NCBI RefSeq assembly: GCF_006974105.1
Contig: NZ_CP036282.1
Span: 2,604,001-2,668,000 of the forward strand
Reading direction: 5' to 3'
Length of the DNA stretch: 64,000 bases
From: Rhodoferax aquaticus
GTDB taxonomy: Bacteria; Pseudomonadota; Gammaproteobacteria; Burkholderiales; Burkholderiaceae_C
The notes beneath the pieces were generated by a model. It did not search any database and was not told the DNA's origin. It saw nothing but the letters and a program-made list of their open reading frames with translations. Positions 51,054 to 61,500 of the stretch are shown here, piece after piece. A program made the translations under genes and the position numbers. Each line of letters opens with the position of its first letter. Position 1 is the stretch's first letter.

Positions 51054-51140
51054 GGACGGTGAGTGCGTTCAGAAATTGAAGCCCGAGTGGCATTAACATG
51101 TTGCCTAGTGCGAACACTTATTCTGAACTGAGGTCCTGAC

Positions 51141-51803
51141 GTGAAAATTCTTGTGATTGATGACCATGCGCTGGTCCGAGAGGGGCTGAGTCAAGTCCTT
51201 AAGGGCTTAGATCCCCTAGTTCAGGTGCTACAGGCGGGTAACTGCGCTCAAGGCTTCGCCTTGGCAGATCAACACCAAGACCTTGACTTAGTTTTGCTGG
51301 ACTACCACTTGCCGGACATGACAGGTTTAGTGGCACTTGATGTTTTTGGTAAACAACATCCCGAGCTGCCCGTGTTAGTGCTATCAGGGTCCGTCAATGG
51401 ACAAATGATGCACCATGTCCTCAAGGCGGGCGCAGCGGGTTTTGTCACAAAATCCAGCCTGAGTGATGAACTTCTGCAGGCGGTAAAAAGTGTCTTGCGC
51501 GGCGATGTGTACCTCAAACAATCGACAACACCAAGCGGGCCAAGCGAACATTTACGGGATGTTGATGTACGCCCCCAACTGACTCGACGACAAGAGTTGG
51601 TCTTGCAGCAGCTATTGGATGGTCGGTCCAACAAAGAAATTAGCCAAAGTCTCAGTGTGTCCGAAGAAACCGTAAAGACCCATGTAGCAGCAATTTTGCG
51701 GCATTTTGACGTGCAAAACAGGACACAAGCCGTTGTGGCAGCAGCTCGTTCCGGATACGCATCTCTTTCGGGTGACTCATCCTGGGTCAGCCTTCCCCAC
51801 TAA
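51141..51803 (+). CDS. NarL/LuxR-type response regulator
   Basis: 220 aa from GTG 51141. The receiver domain (about residues 1-120) has IDDHALVREGL and the phospho-acceptor Asp in VLLDYHLPDMTG. The LuxR-type helix-turn-helix (about 145-205) reads LTRRQELVLQQLLDGRSNKEISQ, quoted in part, with VSEETVKTHVAAILRHF. It converges on the hybrid kinase gene with a 4-base overlap of stops, making that kinase its probable partner. Its promoter region carries 8-base inverted repeats GTTCAGAA/TTCTGAAC (51067-51074 and 51121-51128). Confidence 0.94.
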   Translation: MKILVIDDHALVREGLSQVLKGLDPLVQVLQAGNCAQGFALADQHQDLDLVLLDYHLPDMTGLVALDVFGKQHPELPVLVLSGSVNGQMMHHVLKAGAAGFVTKSSLSDELLQAVKSVLRGDVYLKQSTTPSGPSEHLRDVDVRPQLTRRQELVLQQLLDGRSNKEISQSLSVSEETVKTHVAAILRHFDVQNRTQAVVAAARSGYASLSGDSSWVSLPH

Positions 51804-53725
51804 TGGGCGCTCTGCGAAACCGGCAACAGATGTCGCATCAAGCTGCGTAGCTTAGCTGGCCGTACCGGTTTGTGGAGCAGGGTCAGCCCCGCATCTTTGG
51901 CTTTTTCCATCAACGCCGCATCCGTGTCGCCACTCATCAGGCAGGCTGGTATTTCGCGCCCGGCTAGTGCACGGAGACCTGCGATGAGCCTTAGACCATC
52001 GACATCATCGCCAAGTCGGTAGTCGCTGACCACTAAATCTACGCGATGACCGCGCAACAGCAATTCCGTAGCCTGCGCAGAAGAAGCCGCAGCCAGGACC
52101 TCGCAGCCCCAGGAGTCCAGTAAGTCACGCATTGCTTCCAGTGAGAGGATATCGTCTTCAACGACCAAGACTTTCACGCCAGCCAGCGAGACCAAGGCGG
52201 GAAGCCCTGCCGAAGAAGACACGACATCCGGTGCCACCACCAGAGGGACGGTGAGCGAGAAGCGTGTTCCACACCCCAAGCTAGAGCGCAATGCAATGCC
52301 AATCCCTAACAACGCCGCTGTGCGTTCCACAATATTTAGGCCCAGACCTTGTCCGTTGCTGTGCTCTCTGTCCGCGTTTCCAAGCTGCACAAACTCTTGG
52401 AATACCCGGGTGTGATCGGTCTGCGCAATTCCAATACCGCTGTCCAGCACATCGATCCGCAAGCTCCGACCTTGCTCTACCAAGCGGCCGCATAACAGGA
52501 CTGTTCCACGCTCCGTGTAGCGTAGTGCATTGTGGACAAGGTTCATGACCATCCGCTGGAGCAACACGGGGTCACTGTGTACCCACACAGAGCATGGCCG
52601 AATCCGCAAATACAACCCTTTGTCTACAGCGACCTGCCCCAGTGAAGTACGCACAGACGTAAAGAGCTCGCTCACACTCAGGGGCCGCATCTGAACCTGA
52701 ACCACTCCTGCATCCAAACGGGACAAATCCAACAACCCATCCAAAAAATCTTGCATGGCCTGCACCGAGGCCTCGAGTCGCCCCACCAACTGCGAGGCAT
52801 CTGCGGGAAGTTCAATTTGGCGTAAGCGCGCAATGAACATTCCCAAAGCGTGGGTAGGCTGTCGCAAATCGTGGCTCGCAGCAGCAAGAAACTTGGACTT
52901 GGCTTGGGTTGCCAATTCGGCCTCTTCTTTCTTTTGCCTTAGCTCTTGGGTGGCGCTCACAATGCGCTGCTCTAGTTCATCTCGACCCCATGTCAAACGC
53001 ATGGCCATTTGATTCAGGCCGTCTTGCAACTCTTGGAGCGGGTCATGTGCACGAACGTTCGCGCGCCCAGAGAAATCGCCTTGGCCAATACGCTCGATTC
53101 GCCGTGATACGTTCAATATCGGTTGAACGACCCGCTCCCCCAGTCGAGCAGCAAAGAACCCCCCCAGAAAAACTCCAATCACCCCAACCGCCAGGGACAC
53201 CAGCAATACGTTACGCTCCCGTGCTGCGAGCGCACTGCGAGAAACCTCTAAGACCGCGTATCCGAGCAACTTCGGCGTCGACACCTTGGGCTCTCTTCGG
53301 TCTGCAAACATATCATCCAGTTGAATATTGACCGCATAGATAGGCTCGGCAACCACATCTCGATCAGCTTTCCTCACCACAACCCCGAACTCGGTTTGAC
53401 GCAATTGGGCTGCATCTAGCGGCGTGAAGGCTCCTGCGCTGACCAGTAGCTGAGCGTCAACGTCATAGACACGAACAGACTTCACATCCGCTTCAAGCTT
53501 TACGGCGCTAGCGGCACTTTGCAAACTTGCTCGATTGCCCGAAAAGAGCCCAAACTCGCTGGCCATGGACACTTGCCGCAGAAGCAGCTTGGCTCTTTGT
53601 GCATGCGCTTCGCCCAACTCACCGACCCGGCTAAACGAGAAAGCACCCACAACAAAAGAAACGACTAACAGTACCGGCAACACCGCGGCCACCAGCATGC
53701 GTCTGCGCATTTCACGCAACTTCAT
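51800..53725 (-). CDS. Membrane hybrid sensor histidine kinase
   Basis: 641 aa. TM1 (about residues 9-30) and TM2 (about 172-195) flank a periplasmic sensor domain of about 140 residues. HAMP (LNVSRRIERIGQGDFSGR) and a coiled coil lead to HisKA, with its His in AASHDLRQPTHALGMF. The HATPase domain has NGQGLGLNIVERTAALL, and a C-terminal receiver has its Asp in LVVSDYRLGDDVDG. It overlaps the upstream binding-protein gene by four bases (ATGA), so sensing of that protein's ligand is plausible. Its output is probably the convergent NarL-type regulator. Confidence 0.94.
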   Translation of the reverse strand: MKLREMRRRMLVAAVLPVLLVVSFVVGAFSFSRVGELGEAHAQRAKLLLRQVSMASEFGLFSGNRASLQSAASAVKLEADVKSVRVYDVDAQLLVSAGAFTPLDAAQLRQTEFGVVVRKADRDVVAEPIYAVNIQLDDMFADRREPKVSTPKLLGYAVLEVSRSALAARERNVLLVSLAVGVIGVFLGGFFAARLGERVVQPILNVSRRIERIGQGDFSGRANVRAHDPLQELQDGLNQMAMRLTWGRDELEQRIVSATQELRQKKEEAELATQAKSKFLAAASHDLRQPTHALGMFIARLRQIELPADASQLVGRLEASVQAMQDFLDGLLDLSRLDAGVVQVQMRPLSVSELFTSVRTSLGQVAVDKGLYLRIRPCSVWVHSDPVLLQRMVMNLVHNALRYTERGTVLLCGRLVEQGRSLRIDVLDSGIGIAQTDHTRVFQEFVQLGNADREHSNGQGLGLNIVERTAALLGIGIALRSSLGCGTRFSLTVPLVVAPDVVSSSAGLPALVSLAGVKVLVVEDDILSLEAMRDLLDSWGCEVLAAASSAQATELLLRGHRVDLVVSDYRLGDDVDGLRLIAGLRALAGREIPACLMSGDTDAALMEKAKDAGLTLLHKPVRPAKLRSLMRHLLPVSQSAH

Positions 53726-54669
53726 GGCTTGCGCTCCAATCGTTTTAAGCGCTCGGACAGCTGAGCAGCATCCAACGTCAACCCTAGCGAGCGCGCGACA
53801 TGTTCGTTAACACCTACCGTGTACTCCTGTAAGTATTGGCCATGGGATAGGTTCGCCCCTCCCAAAACACTGCGCGCCAAAGCGCCAGCTTGAAACCCTA
53901 TTTGCTCGGGCGTGCTGTACAAAGACAAAAGTGCGCCAGCTTTTACATATGCTTGGGAGAACGCAAGCACAGGTATCTGGGCCCGGTACGTTGCCAACAA
54001 TATATTGGGTAGGGTCGCACTATTGAAAACACTGGGGTCAGCAATGGCCAATAGCACTTGGGCATCATCCGTTATGGTCCTAAGCCCCTGCGCCAGTGAG
54101 CCATCTGGTGCGGCACGCCCGACCACAAGGTCCATGCCGCGACTCTGCGCACTAGCCGCAAGTGCCAACTGGTTGCCAGCAGACCCATTGCCCCAAATCA
54201 CTCCAACTCTCTTGGCATGCGGTAGTGCCAAATGCAAGAGATCTAGTTGCCGCCCAAACGGCTGATCCAAATACAAAGCATACACAGGCGCTTGGGGCTT
54301 ACGAATCGGCTCTTTGACTAGGCTTTCAAAACTACCCCGCGGAATCAGAGTAGCCAACACGGGAACTCGCACATCGCGAACCAAGGTTTTCGCCAAGGCT
54401 TCGCTTCCAAGGGTAATGATGAGCTTACCGCTATTCAGCACGCTGGGATCTATGGTCCCGGGATCACTCAAGTAAGCGACTACCACCTCACTGCGGGCAA
54501 CCCCACCGTTTTCAAGCTCTGCCGTGATAGCTGCAACAGTTGCCTCGTACTGGGTACTTCGGTCACTACAGACCACCCAAACGACCGAAGCTGCATGGGC
54601 AGCCTGACTGGCAACCAAGCACCCTAACAGCATTAGCAACCCACTGCACGCCCATCGAAACCAATGCAT
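53722..54669 (-). CDS. Periplasmic ABC-type substrate-binding protein (PF04392-like)
   Basis: 315 aa from ATG 54669, which gives a signal peptide (MHWFRWACSGLLMLLG...) ending AAHA before ASVVWV. ATG 54690 is an alternative overlapping the receptor gene by 11 bases. The fold resembles the ABC_sub_bind family: KLIITLGSEALAKTLVRDVRVPVLA, quoted in part, GVIWGNGSAGNQLALA, ILLATYRAQIPVLAFSQAYVKAGALL, also in part. No permease or ATPase gene is adjacent. Its place between an outer-membrane receptor and a membrane kinase suggests a sensory rather than transport role. Confidence 0.85.
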   Translation of the reverse strand: MHWFRWACSGLLMLLGCLVASQAAHAASVVWVVCSDRSTQYEATVAAITAELENGGVARSEVVVAYLSDPGTIDPSVLNSGKLIITLGSEALAKTLVRDVRVPVLATLIPRGSFESLVKEPIRKPQAPVYALYLDQPFGRQLDLLHLALPHAKRVGVIWGNGSAGNQLALAASAQSRGMDLVVGRAAPDGSLAQGLRTITDDAQVLLAIADPSVFNSATLPNILLATYRAQIPVLAFSQAYVKAGALLSLYSTPEQIGFQAGALARSVLGGANLSHGQYLQEYTVGVNEHVARSLGLTLDAAQLSERLKRLERKP

Positions 54670-54679
54670 GTGCTTAGCC

Positions 54680-56629
54680 CTAATGCTCATAGCGCACTGA
54701 AACGAATAGCCGTTGGTCAAAGAAAAACTTTCTATTGCCATCTCGGTAAGGTACATCTGCATTTTGCAGAGTCAGTGCGAACTCCGTGCCATGACCTTCG
54801 AGCTTCATTCGGTGGGCCAAGCGCAGATCCGTTCGCCCGACCGAGAAAAGCTCTCTGTTGCTGGCCATCAACGCAGTTTCCTCAGCGCGCTGATGCATCA
54901 GCGTGACGCTAGTACCAGTCTTAAAGGTATGCATGAACGCGAGCGATGCTGCATATTTGGGCGCACTCTGATTCGTACGAAAGGCCGTCGCGTCGTCTAT
55001 AGATCGCGTCGCCTTGATGTCTGTCCATGTCTGGCTAAAGAACACACGCGTTGCATTGGCTGGCTTCCACGCCACTTGGTGCTCAAGCCCATTTATTTCA
55101 AAGTCTTCGCTATTGAGATAGTCCTGTGGGGAAGCGTTGTTGTGGGCAATGCCATCCACAATGCGTTCTTTAAACACCCGCACATCACCCGTCATCCCGA
55201 GCTCTGGCACATTGACTAGGTAGCCTAACTCGCGCGACTCCACGCGCTCTGGCCTTAGCCCGCCGTTGCTTTTAACGTAGTACTGGGTGGGATTGCCTCC
55301 ATTGACATCGTAGTAGCGCGTTGCAGCATAATTTTCATACGCACTAGGAGGCCGGTATGCCGTCGACAAGCCCATACGCCACGTTTGACGCTCGGTGAGA
55401 TGCCAGTTCAGCATCAAGCGTGGGGCTAAAGTGAACCCAGCGATGGAGCTACGTTCTGCCATAGCGCCAGCGTTGAGAATCCAGTCTTTGGACAAGCGCA
55501 ATTCCGTGTTGCCAAACAAGCGAATGAAATCTGTACTCACCTGCCCCACGGTGTCAAAGCTAGAGGTAGACGCCAGCCGCTCCCGCCTAGCTTCTACCCC
55601 CCAAACCGTGCGAAAAAAATCGGTGTGCTGCCGCGTATCTTGAAGTGATATCGCATCGTTGTACTCGCTTGAGTTTGCACTGATGCCTGCACCAAAGTAG
55701 GGCCCGGGGGTTTGGTACGGGAAACTATCCACAACCGAATGCTCAGTGTGTGACGCACTCAACAACACATCGTGGTCTTCTCCCAAGCTGTTCCGAATGT
55801 CTGCTTGAATGTATCGAGAACCCAAGTAGCGCATGTGCGCGCTATTTCCCTCAATGTCCCCCACTACGCCACGGCCAGCGTTGATATCCAAGGCTCCCGC
55901 ACGAAACAGCAATTCATTACCGCCCCCCAGCATCAGGTGAGCGGCATAGTTCACTCGGTCAATCTGATTCGCGCCATACGCACCGCGCAAGCCATAGTCT
56001 CCACGCTTATCTACCGACAAGCGCTGCGCTTCACTGCCTTGCCCCCATGACAGACGTGCGCCAGTGTCTTTGATTCCGTTCTCTCCAATATTGGCATACA
56101 CCACAGGTCCGGATAACTCACGCACATCGCGAGAAACAATGTTAACGACGCCCAAAAATGCCCTAGCCCCATATGCTGCAGAGTTGGACCCACGCAGCAC
56201 CTCAATGCGTTCGATGTCTTCGATCGCAAGGGTTTGCCAGCCCATGCCCGCAGAGCCTTGCAAATGCCCCGCGTAGACGGAGCGGCCATCCACCAACACC
56301 TGAATTCGATTGGCCCAGTCGTCTGTTCGCCCGTGGTACGTTGCCATAGGCGCATCAGTTTCGAAACTGGTGGTCGTCTGAAAACCAGGCACCAAACGCA
56401 GCACATCAACCACATCACGCGCGCCCGACATGCGAATGAAGTTACGGTCTAATACCGTGACTGCCCCGGGAGTTTCATCCAAGCGCTGCGCCAAGCGCGA
56501 AACGCTCAACACAATCGGCATCTCCGCCCAATATTCTTGCTCACCCAACCCGACCTCCGGGCTAGCAATTTGTGCATGCAGCATCGATATAGGCCACAAG
56601 ACCATCAAAGAAATCAGCTTTTTTTGCAT
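54680..56629 (-). CDS. TonB-dependent outer-membrane receptor
   Basis: 649 aa from ATG 56629, beginning with signal peptide MQKKLISLMVLWPISMLHAQ; the frame extends 14 codons upstream. The plug domain shows ETPGAVTVLDRNFIRMSGARD, quoted in part, NRIQVLVDGRSVYAGH and IERIEVLRGSNSAAYGARA. The remaining ~500 residues form a 22-strand-type beta barrel. There is no N-terminal signalling (STN) domain. The last residue is His (SVRYEH) rather than the usual aromatic. The ligand is unknown; close relatives of this plug include siderophore and vitamin B12-type receptors. Confidence 0.9.
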   Translation of the reverse strand: MQKKLISLMVLWPISMLHAQIASPEVGLGEQEYWAEMPIVLSVSRLAQRLDETPGAVTVLDRNFIRMSGARDVVDVLRLVPGFQTTTSFETDAPMATYHGRTDDWANRIQVLVDGRSVYAGHLQGSAGMGWQTLAIEDIERIEVLRGSNSAAYGARAFLGVVNIVSRDVRELSGPVVYANIGENGIKDTGARLSWGQGSEAQRLSVDKRGDYGLRGAYGANQIDRVNYAAHLMLGGGNELLFRAGALDINAGRGVVGDIEGNSAHMRYLGSRYIQADIRNSLGEDHDVLLSASHTEHSVVDSFPYQTPGPYFGAGISANSSEYNDAISLQDTRQHTDFFRTVWGVEARRERLASTSSFDTVGQVSTDFIRLFGNTELRLSKDWILNAGAMAERSSIAGFTLAPRLMLNWHLTERQTWRMGLSTAYRPPSAYENYAATRYYDVNGGNPTQYYVKSNGGLRPERVESRELGYLVNVPELGMTGDVRVFKERIVDGIAHNNASPQDYLNSEDFEINGLEHQVAWKPANATRVFFSQTWTDIKATRSIDDATAFRTNQSAPKYAASLAFMHTFKTGTSVTLMHQRAEETALMASNRELFSVGRTDLRLAHRMKLEGHGTEFALTLQNADVPYRDGNRKFFFDQRLFVSVRYEH

Positions 56630-56724
56630 GAGGTAAGAATGCGAAACATTGCTTTCGCTAAGAGTTCGCAACGTCGAAAGATCCCAAAAAGCACTCGCCT
56701 AGCGAACGGTAGACAATAGTATCC

Positions 56725-57885
56725 ATGCAGAACCGCTTCAGCCACCGTATCGTCCCCATTTTGGATCAACGCAACATCCAAATAGGGGTCCACAACGCCA
56801 GATCGCCTCTTGCCAACACAGATCCCTCGCAGGCAACCCTGCTCGACGCCTTAGAGCGCCCCATGCGCGACTTGCGCATCAGTGTCACAGACCGATGCAA
56901 TTTCCGCTGCAGCTACTGCATGCCTAAAGAAGTGTTCAATTCAGACTACACGTACTTGCCACACCAAGCACTACTCACGTTTGAAGAGATAACCCGCTTG
57001 TCAAAGCAGTTTGTAAGCCTCGGTGTGCGCAAAATTCGGCTAACAGGGGGAGAGCCCTTGCTGCGCAAAAATATCGAATCCTTGATTGCGCAGTTGGCAA
57101 CTTTGAGAACGCCCAATGGTGAACCTTTGGACATCACGCTTACGACCAACGGCTCCCTGCTTGCGCGTAAGGCCTTTGCACTGCGTCAAGCGGGGCTCAA
57201 GCGCATTACTGTGAGCCTAGATGGGCTGGATGACTACGTGTTTCGCCAGATGAATCAGGTGGACTACCCCGTATCGGACGTATTGCAAGGCATAGCGGCA
57301 GCGCGAGACGTTGGATTTACGTCAATCAAGGTCAATATGGTGGTGAAACGTGGAACCAATGAACATGAAATTCTGCCTATGGCTCGCCATTTTCGGGGAA
57401 CAGGGGCTACCTTAAGGTTCATTGAATACATGGACGTAGGCGCCACCAATGGTTGGCGAATGGATGAGGTTTTTCCTTCGCAAAAAGTCATGGAAACGCT
57501 ACGCAGCGAGTTTGAACTGGTTCAGCTAGCGGCCCATGTGCAAGGGGAAACCGCTCAGCGCTGGGGCTACGCCGATTCGCGAGGTGTTCATGATCCCGCC
57601 CTTGGCGAAATTGGCCTGATCAGCAGCGTGACACAAGCCTTCTGCAGTGACTGCTCGCGCGCACGCCTTACCACCGAAGGAAAGCTTTTTCTCTGCCTCT
57701 TTGCAAGCCAAGGCCATGACCTAAAGACACTGTTGAGATCTGGCGCCAACGACGACCAGCTCGCAAACGCAATCGCGTCGATATGGGAACATCGGTCCGA
57801 CCGGTATTCAGCGCTCCGCGCCTCAGGAACAGCCGCGGATGCACCATCACCATCTCGCGCTGAAATGAGCTACATCGGTGGCTGA
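56725..57885 (+). CDS. moaA: GTP 3',8-cyclase MoaA (molybdenum cofactor)
   Basis: 386-residue radical SAM enzyme that starts molybdopterin synthesis from GTP. The N-terminal cluster motif is CNFRCSYC in [17 protein letters not shown]. The SAM region is [10 protein letters not shown]. The C-terminal cluster is [21 protein letters not shown], quoted in part. The essential C-terminal GG (SYIGG) is present. There is an N-terminal extension of about 35 residues before the core. The mobA start lies inside its last codons. Confidence 0.96.
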   Translation: MQNRFSHRIVPILDQRNIQIGVHNARSPLANTDPSQATLLDALERPMRDLRISVTDRCNFRCSYCMPKEVFNSDYTYLPHQALLTFEEITRLSKQFVSLGVRKIRLTGGEPLLRKNIESLIAQLATLRTPNGEPLDITLTTNGSLLARKAFALRQAGLKRITVSLDGLDDYVFRQMNQVDYPVSDVLQGIAAARDVGFTSIKVNMVVKRGTNEHEILPMARHFRGTGATLRFIEYMDVGATNGWRMDEVFPSQKVMETLRSEFELVQLAAHVQGETAQRWGYADSRGVHDPALGEIGLISSVTQAFCSDCSRARLTTEGKLFLCLFASQGHDLKTLLRSGANDDQLANAIASIWEHRSDRYSALRASGTAADAPSPSRAEMSYIGG

Positions 57886-58573
57886 CGTCGAAATGCGTTC
57901 CATATCGGCCAATGGCGTGTGTGCCGTGGTCTTGGCAGGTGGACAAGCCACCCGCATGGGTAATCTAGACAAGGGTCTGCAAGAGTACCAAGGAAGTCCT
58001 CTTGCGGTATGGGTCGCGCAACGGCTGGCCCTGCAAACCACAGGGTGTCCGGATTACATAGCCATTAATGCCAATCGCAACGTCGCTGAGTACGCCACAT
58101 ATGGCTACCCAGTCTGGGCTGACTCAGCGCCTCAATGCATGGGGCCACTCGAGGGATTCGATACAGCGTTGACCAACGCAAAAGCATTTGCCCTGACAAG
58201 TCAGCATGTGCTGACAGTGCCTTGCGACACCCCCGAGTTTCCCTCCAGTCTGCTAGAAAGACTCATGCAAGCATTGGATAGGAGCCCGGCACAAGTAGCC
58301 TTCGCGGTATCTGTACATCAGGCGGATGACGGAACTTCAGTCCGCAGACTACAACCCACGTTTTGCCTTATGCACATTTCAGTGCACTTGCGACTACACG
58401 CGTATTTGCAATCAGGTGGACGAAAAGTCACCGAGTGGCTAAGGTTGGAAAATGCCGTAGAAGCCCTTTTCGAATGCAAAGGACAGAACGCAGACAGCTT
58501 TGCCAATGCGAATACCCTAGCGGAGCTTGAAGCAATCGCCCAAAGGCAGCGTTTGCTCCGCCAAACCAACTAA
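57878..58573 (+). CDS. mobA: Molybdenum cofactor guanylyltransferase MobA
   Basis: 231 aa. It attaches GMP to molybdopterin to give the bis-MGD cofactor of DMSO-reductase-family enzymes such as nitrate reductase. The nucleotide-binding motif is [20 protein letters not shown], and VPCDTPEFP follows in the middle. GTG 57878 overlaps moaA by eight bases; ATG 57893 is also possible. The pair implies molybdoenzymes elsewhere in the genome. It converges on the RND pump gene. Confidence 0.93.
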   Translation: MADVEMRSISANGVCAVVLAGGQATRMGNLDKGLQEYQGSPLAVWVAQRLALQTTGCPDYIAINANRNVAEYATYGYPVWADSAPQCMGPLEGFDTALTNAKAFALTSQHVLTVPCDTPEFPSSLLERLMQALDRSPAQVAFAVSVHQADDGTSVRRLQPTFCLMHISVHLRLHAYLQSGGRKVTEWLRLENAVEALFECKGQNADSFANANTLAELEAIAQRQRLLRQTN

Positions 58574-58582
58574 CTTGGTGGC

Positions 58583-61500
58583 TCAGGTCACTTCCGCAAA
58601 GGCGTCTTCGGTACGTGGCCCTGGCGCGTGTTTTCTGGCAAAAAGTGTGTAGATGGTGGGGACTACAAAAATAGTCAGGAAGGTGCCTACCGTCATACCC
58701 CCAACGATCACCCAGCCAATTTGCTGGCGGCTTTCTGCACCAGCACCTTTGGCAATCGCTAAGGGCACAGCCCCCAGCACCATGGCGCCAGTAGTCATCA
58801 GAATCGGGCGCAAACGCTGCGCAGCAGATTGTTTGATGGCAAGCATTGTCTCCATGCCTTGCTCTCTGAGCTGATTGGCAAACTCAACAATCAAAATCCC
58901 GTGCTTGGTAATCAGGCCAACCAGCGTAATCAAACCAATCTGGCTATACACATTCAAGGACCCCCCCGACCACTTCAAAGCCAGCAGAGCACCGGCCATC
59001 GAAAGCGGCACGCTCAGCATAATGACCAACGGATCCACAAAGCTTTCAAACTGGGCTGACAGCACCAAGAAGATGAAAAGCAAGGCCAGCATAAAAACCA
59101 AGGTCAAAGAATCTGAAGACTTCTTGAACTCACGGCTAGAGCCACTCAAATCGGTCGCATAGCCTGGCTTCAGCACTTGTTTGGCGGTTGCGTCCATAAA
59201 GCTCAGGGCCTCACCCTGTGAGTAATCGGGTGACAAGTTTGCCGTTATGGTGGCGGATCGGCGCTGCCCAAAGTGATTTAACTCTCGTGGCACGACGACC
59301 TCTCGCACCTTGACCAAGGCGGACAGGGGCACCATGGTGTCTGCGCGCCCTCTCACAAAAATCTTGTCAATATCATCCGGCGTATCACGTCCGCTGGCTG
59401 TGGTTTGCACCACCACATCGTATTGCACACCTTCGCGCTTGTATCGGGTCACGTTTCGCCCCCCCAGCATGGTCTCTACAGACCGTGCAATCACATCAAT
59501 GCCCACGCCCATGTCGGCAGCCCGCTCACGATCAACTTCCAAGCGAAACTCAGGCTTATTGAGTCGCAAGTCAGTGTCCACTTGAACAAAACCAGGGTTC
59601 TTAGCTAACTCCTCTTGAAATGCACGCACGGTTTGAGACAGGTTCTGGTAACTGTCGGAAGTCATGATCACGAAGCTAATGGGCCTCTGCGAAAAGCCTT
59701 GCCCCAAAGAAGGCGGCGTGATCGGGAATGCGGTAACGCCCGAAAGGCCTGATATCTTGCCGGTCATGTCTTTGGCAAGTTCCTGGGTGGTGCGGGTACG
59801 CTCTTCCCAAGGGACGGCCCTAAAAAACACATTGCCCTGAGCTACAGTGGGATTGCCCATTGTGGCAAACACTCGATCAAACTCTGGGTAGTTTTCCCCA
59901 ATTCGCTCTATGGCTTTGGAATACCGGTTGGTGTACTCCAGTGTTGCACCATCTGGTGCGTTAACTTGAGCCAACACGACACCTCTGTCCTCGATAGGAG
60001 CTAACTCGCGCTTAATCTCTGACAAAACGCTCCAAGATATCCAAGCACAGCCGCCCATTACCACAAGCACAATCCAGCGCTGCCGCAACACCAAATCCAG
60101 GACCGATGAATAGCCACGGGTAATGGCGTTGAGTACGCCCTCAACACTGCGGTCAAACCAAGACGGGTTGGCTTGATGCTTTAGCAAGAGGGAAGACATC
60201 ATGGGTGACAAAGTCAACGCGATGAGTCCTGACACGGCCACAGCGCCAGCCAAGGCCAGCGCAAACTCTGTAAACAGCCGCCCTGTCCGCCCAGGTGCAA
60301 ACGCCAATGGTGCATAAACAGCCACCAAAGTCAGGGTCATCGCCACAATGGCAAAGCCCACCTCCCGCGCACCTCGAATGGCCGCCTGAAAAGGCGGTAC
60401 GCCATTTTCAATATGTCGATAGATGTTCTCCAGCATCACGATCGCGTCATCGACCACCAGTCCGATCGCTAACACCAAGGCCAACAGCGTAAGGGTGTTA
60501 ATGGAGAAGCCCGCTAGCGCCATCAGCGCAAAAGTACCAATTAAAGCGACGGGAATCGTCACCAAGGGTATCAATGCTGCCCGCAACGAGTGAAGAAACA
60601 AAAAGATCACCAAGGCCACCAACACCGCAGCTTCGATGATGGTGCGATAGACACCGCTGATCGAGCGGTCAATAAAGACTGAACTGTCGTTGGCCACCTC
60701 AATCGTCACACCAGCAGGTAGGTCTTTTTGGAGTTTTACCATCAAGTCGCGCACACCAGCCGACAAGTCCAACGGGTTGGCCGTAGCTTGGCGCACAACC
60801 CCAACGCCCACCGCATCACGCCCATTGAGACGGACGCTAGAGCGTTCGTCTGCGGCGGCCTGTTGCACCCGGGCTACGTCGCCCAAACGCACGGGATATC
60901 CGTTCACTGTGCGAATCACGATCTGCGAGAACTCTTGGGGCTTTTGCAAATCAGTGGCAGCCGTGACATTGAACTCACGCAAAGTGCTCTCAATGCGCCC
61001 CGCCGGCACTTCCAAATTCGACTTCCTCAATGCATCTTCCACATCTTGAATCGCCAGTTTGTAGGCTGCGAGTTTGTCCGAATCCAGCAAAATTCGCATG
61101 GAAAACTGGCGCTCTCCTTGCACCACCACATCGGCAGCACCTGGCGCTGTCTGTAGCACAGGCTTAACCAAAGTATTGGCAATCTCAGACAGCTGCAGAG
61201 CCGTATGGGTGTCCGAAGTCATTGATAGAAAAATGACCGGAAACGCATCGGCCTCCACCTTGGCTATGACCGGCTCATCAATACCTTGTGGCAAGCGTTG
61301 CCTCACCCTTGAGACTTTGTCACGCACGTCGGCGGCTGCAGAGTCTGCATCGCGGCTCAAGGAAAAGCGTATCGTTACTTGGCTGCGCTCTTGTCGACTA
61401 CTCGAGGTAATGACATCGACACCTTCAATACCCGCCAAGGAGTCTTCCAAAATTTTGGTGACTTGGGCCTCCATGACGCTACTAGAAGCTCCTCCGAACC

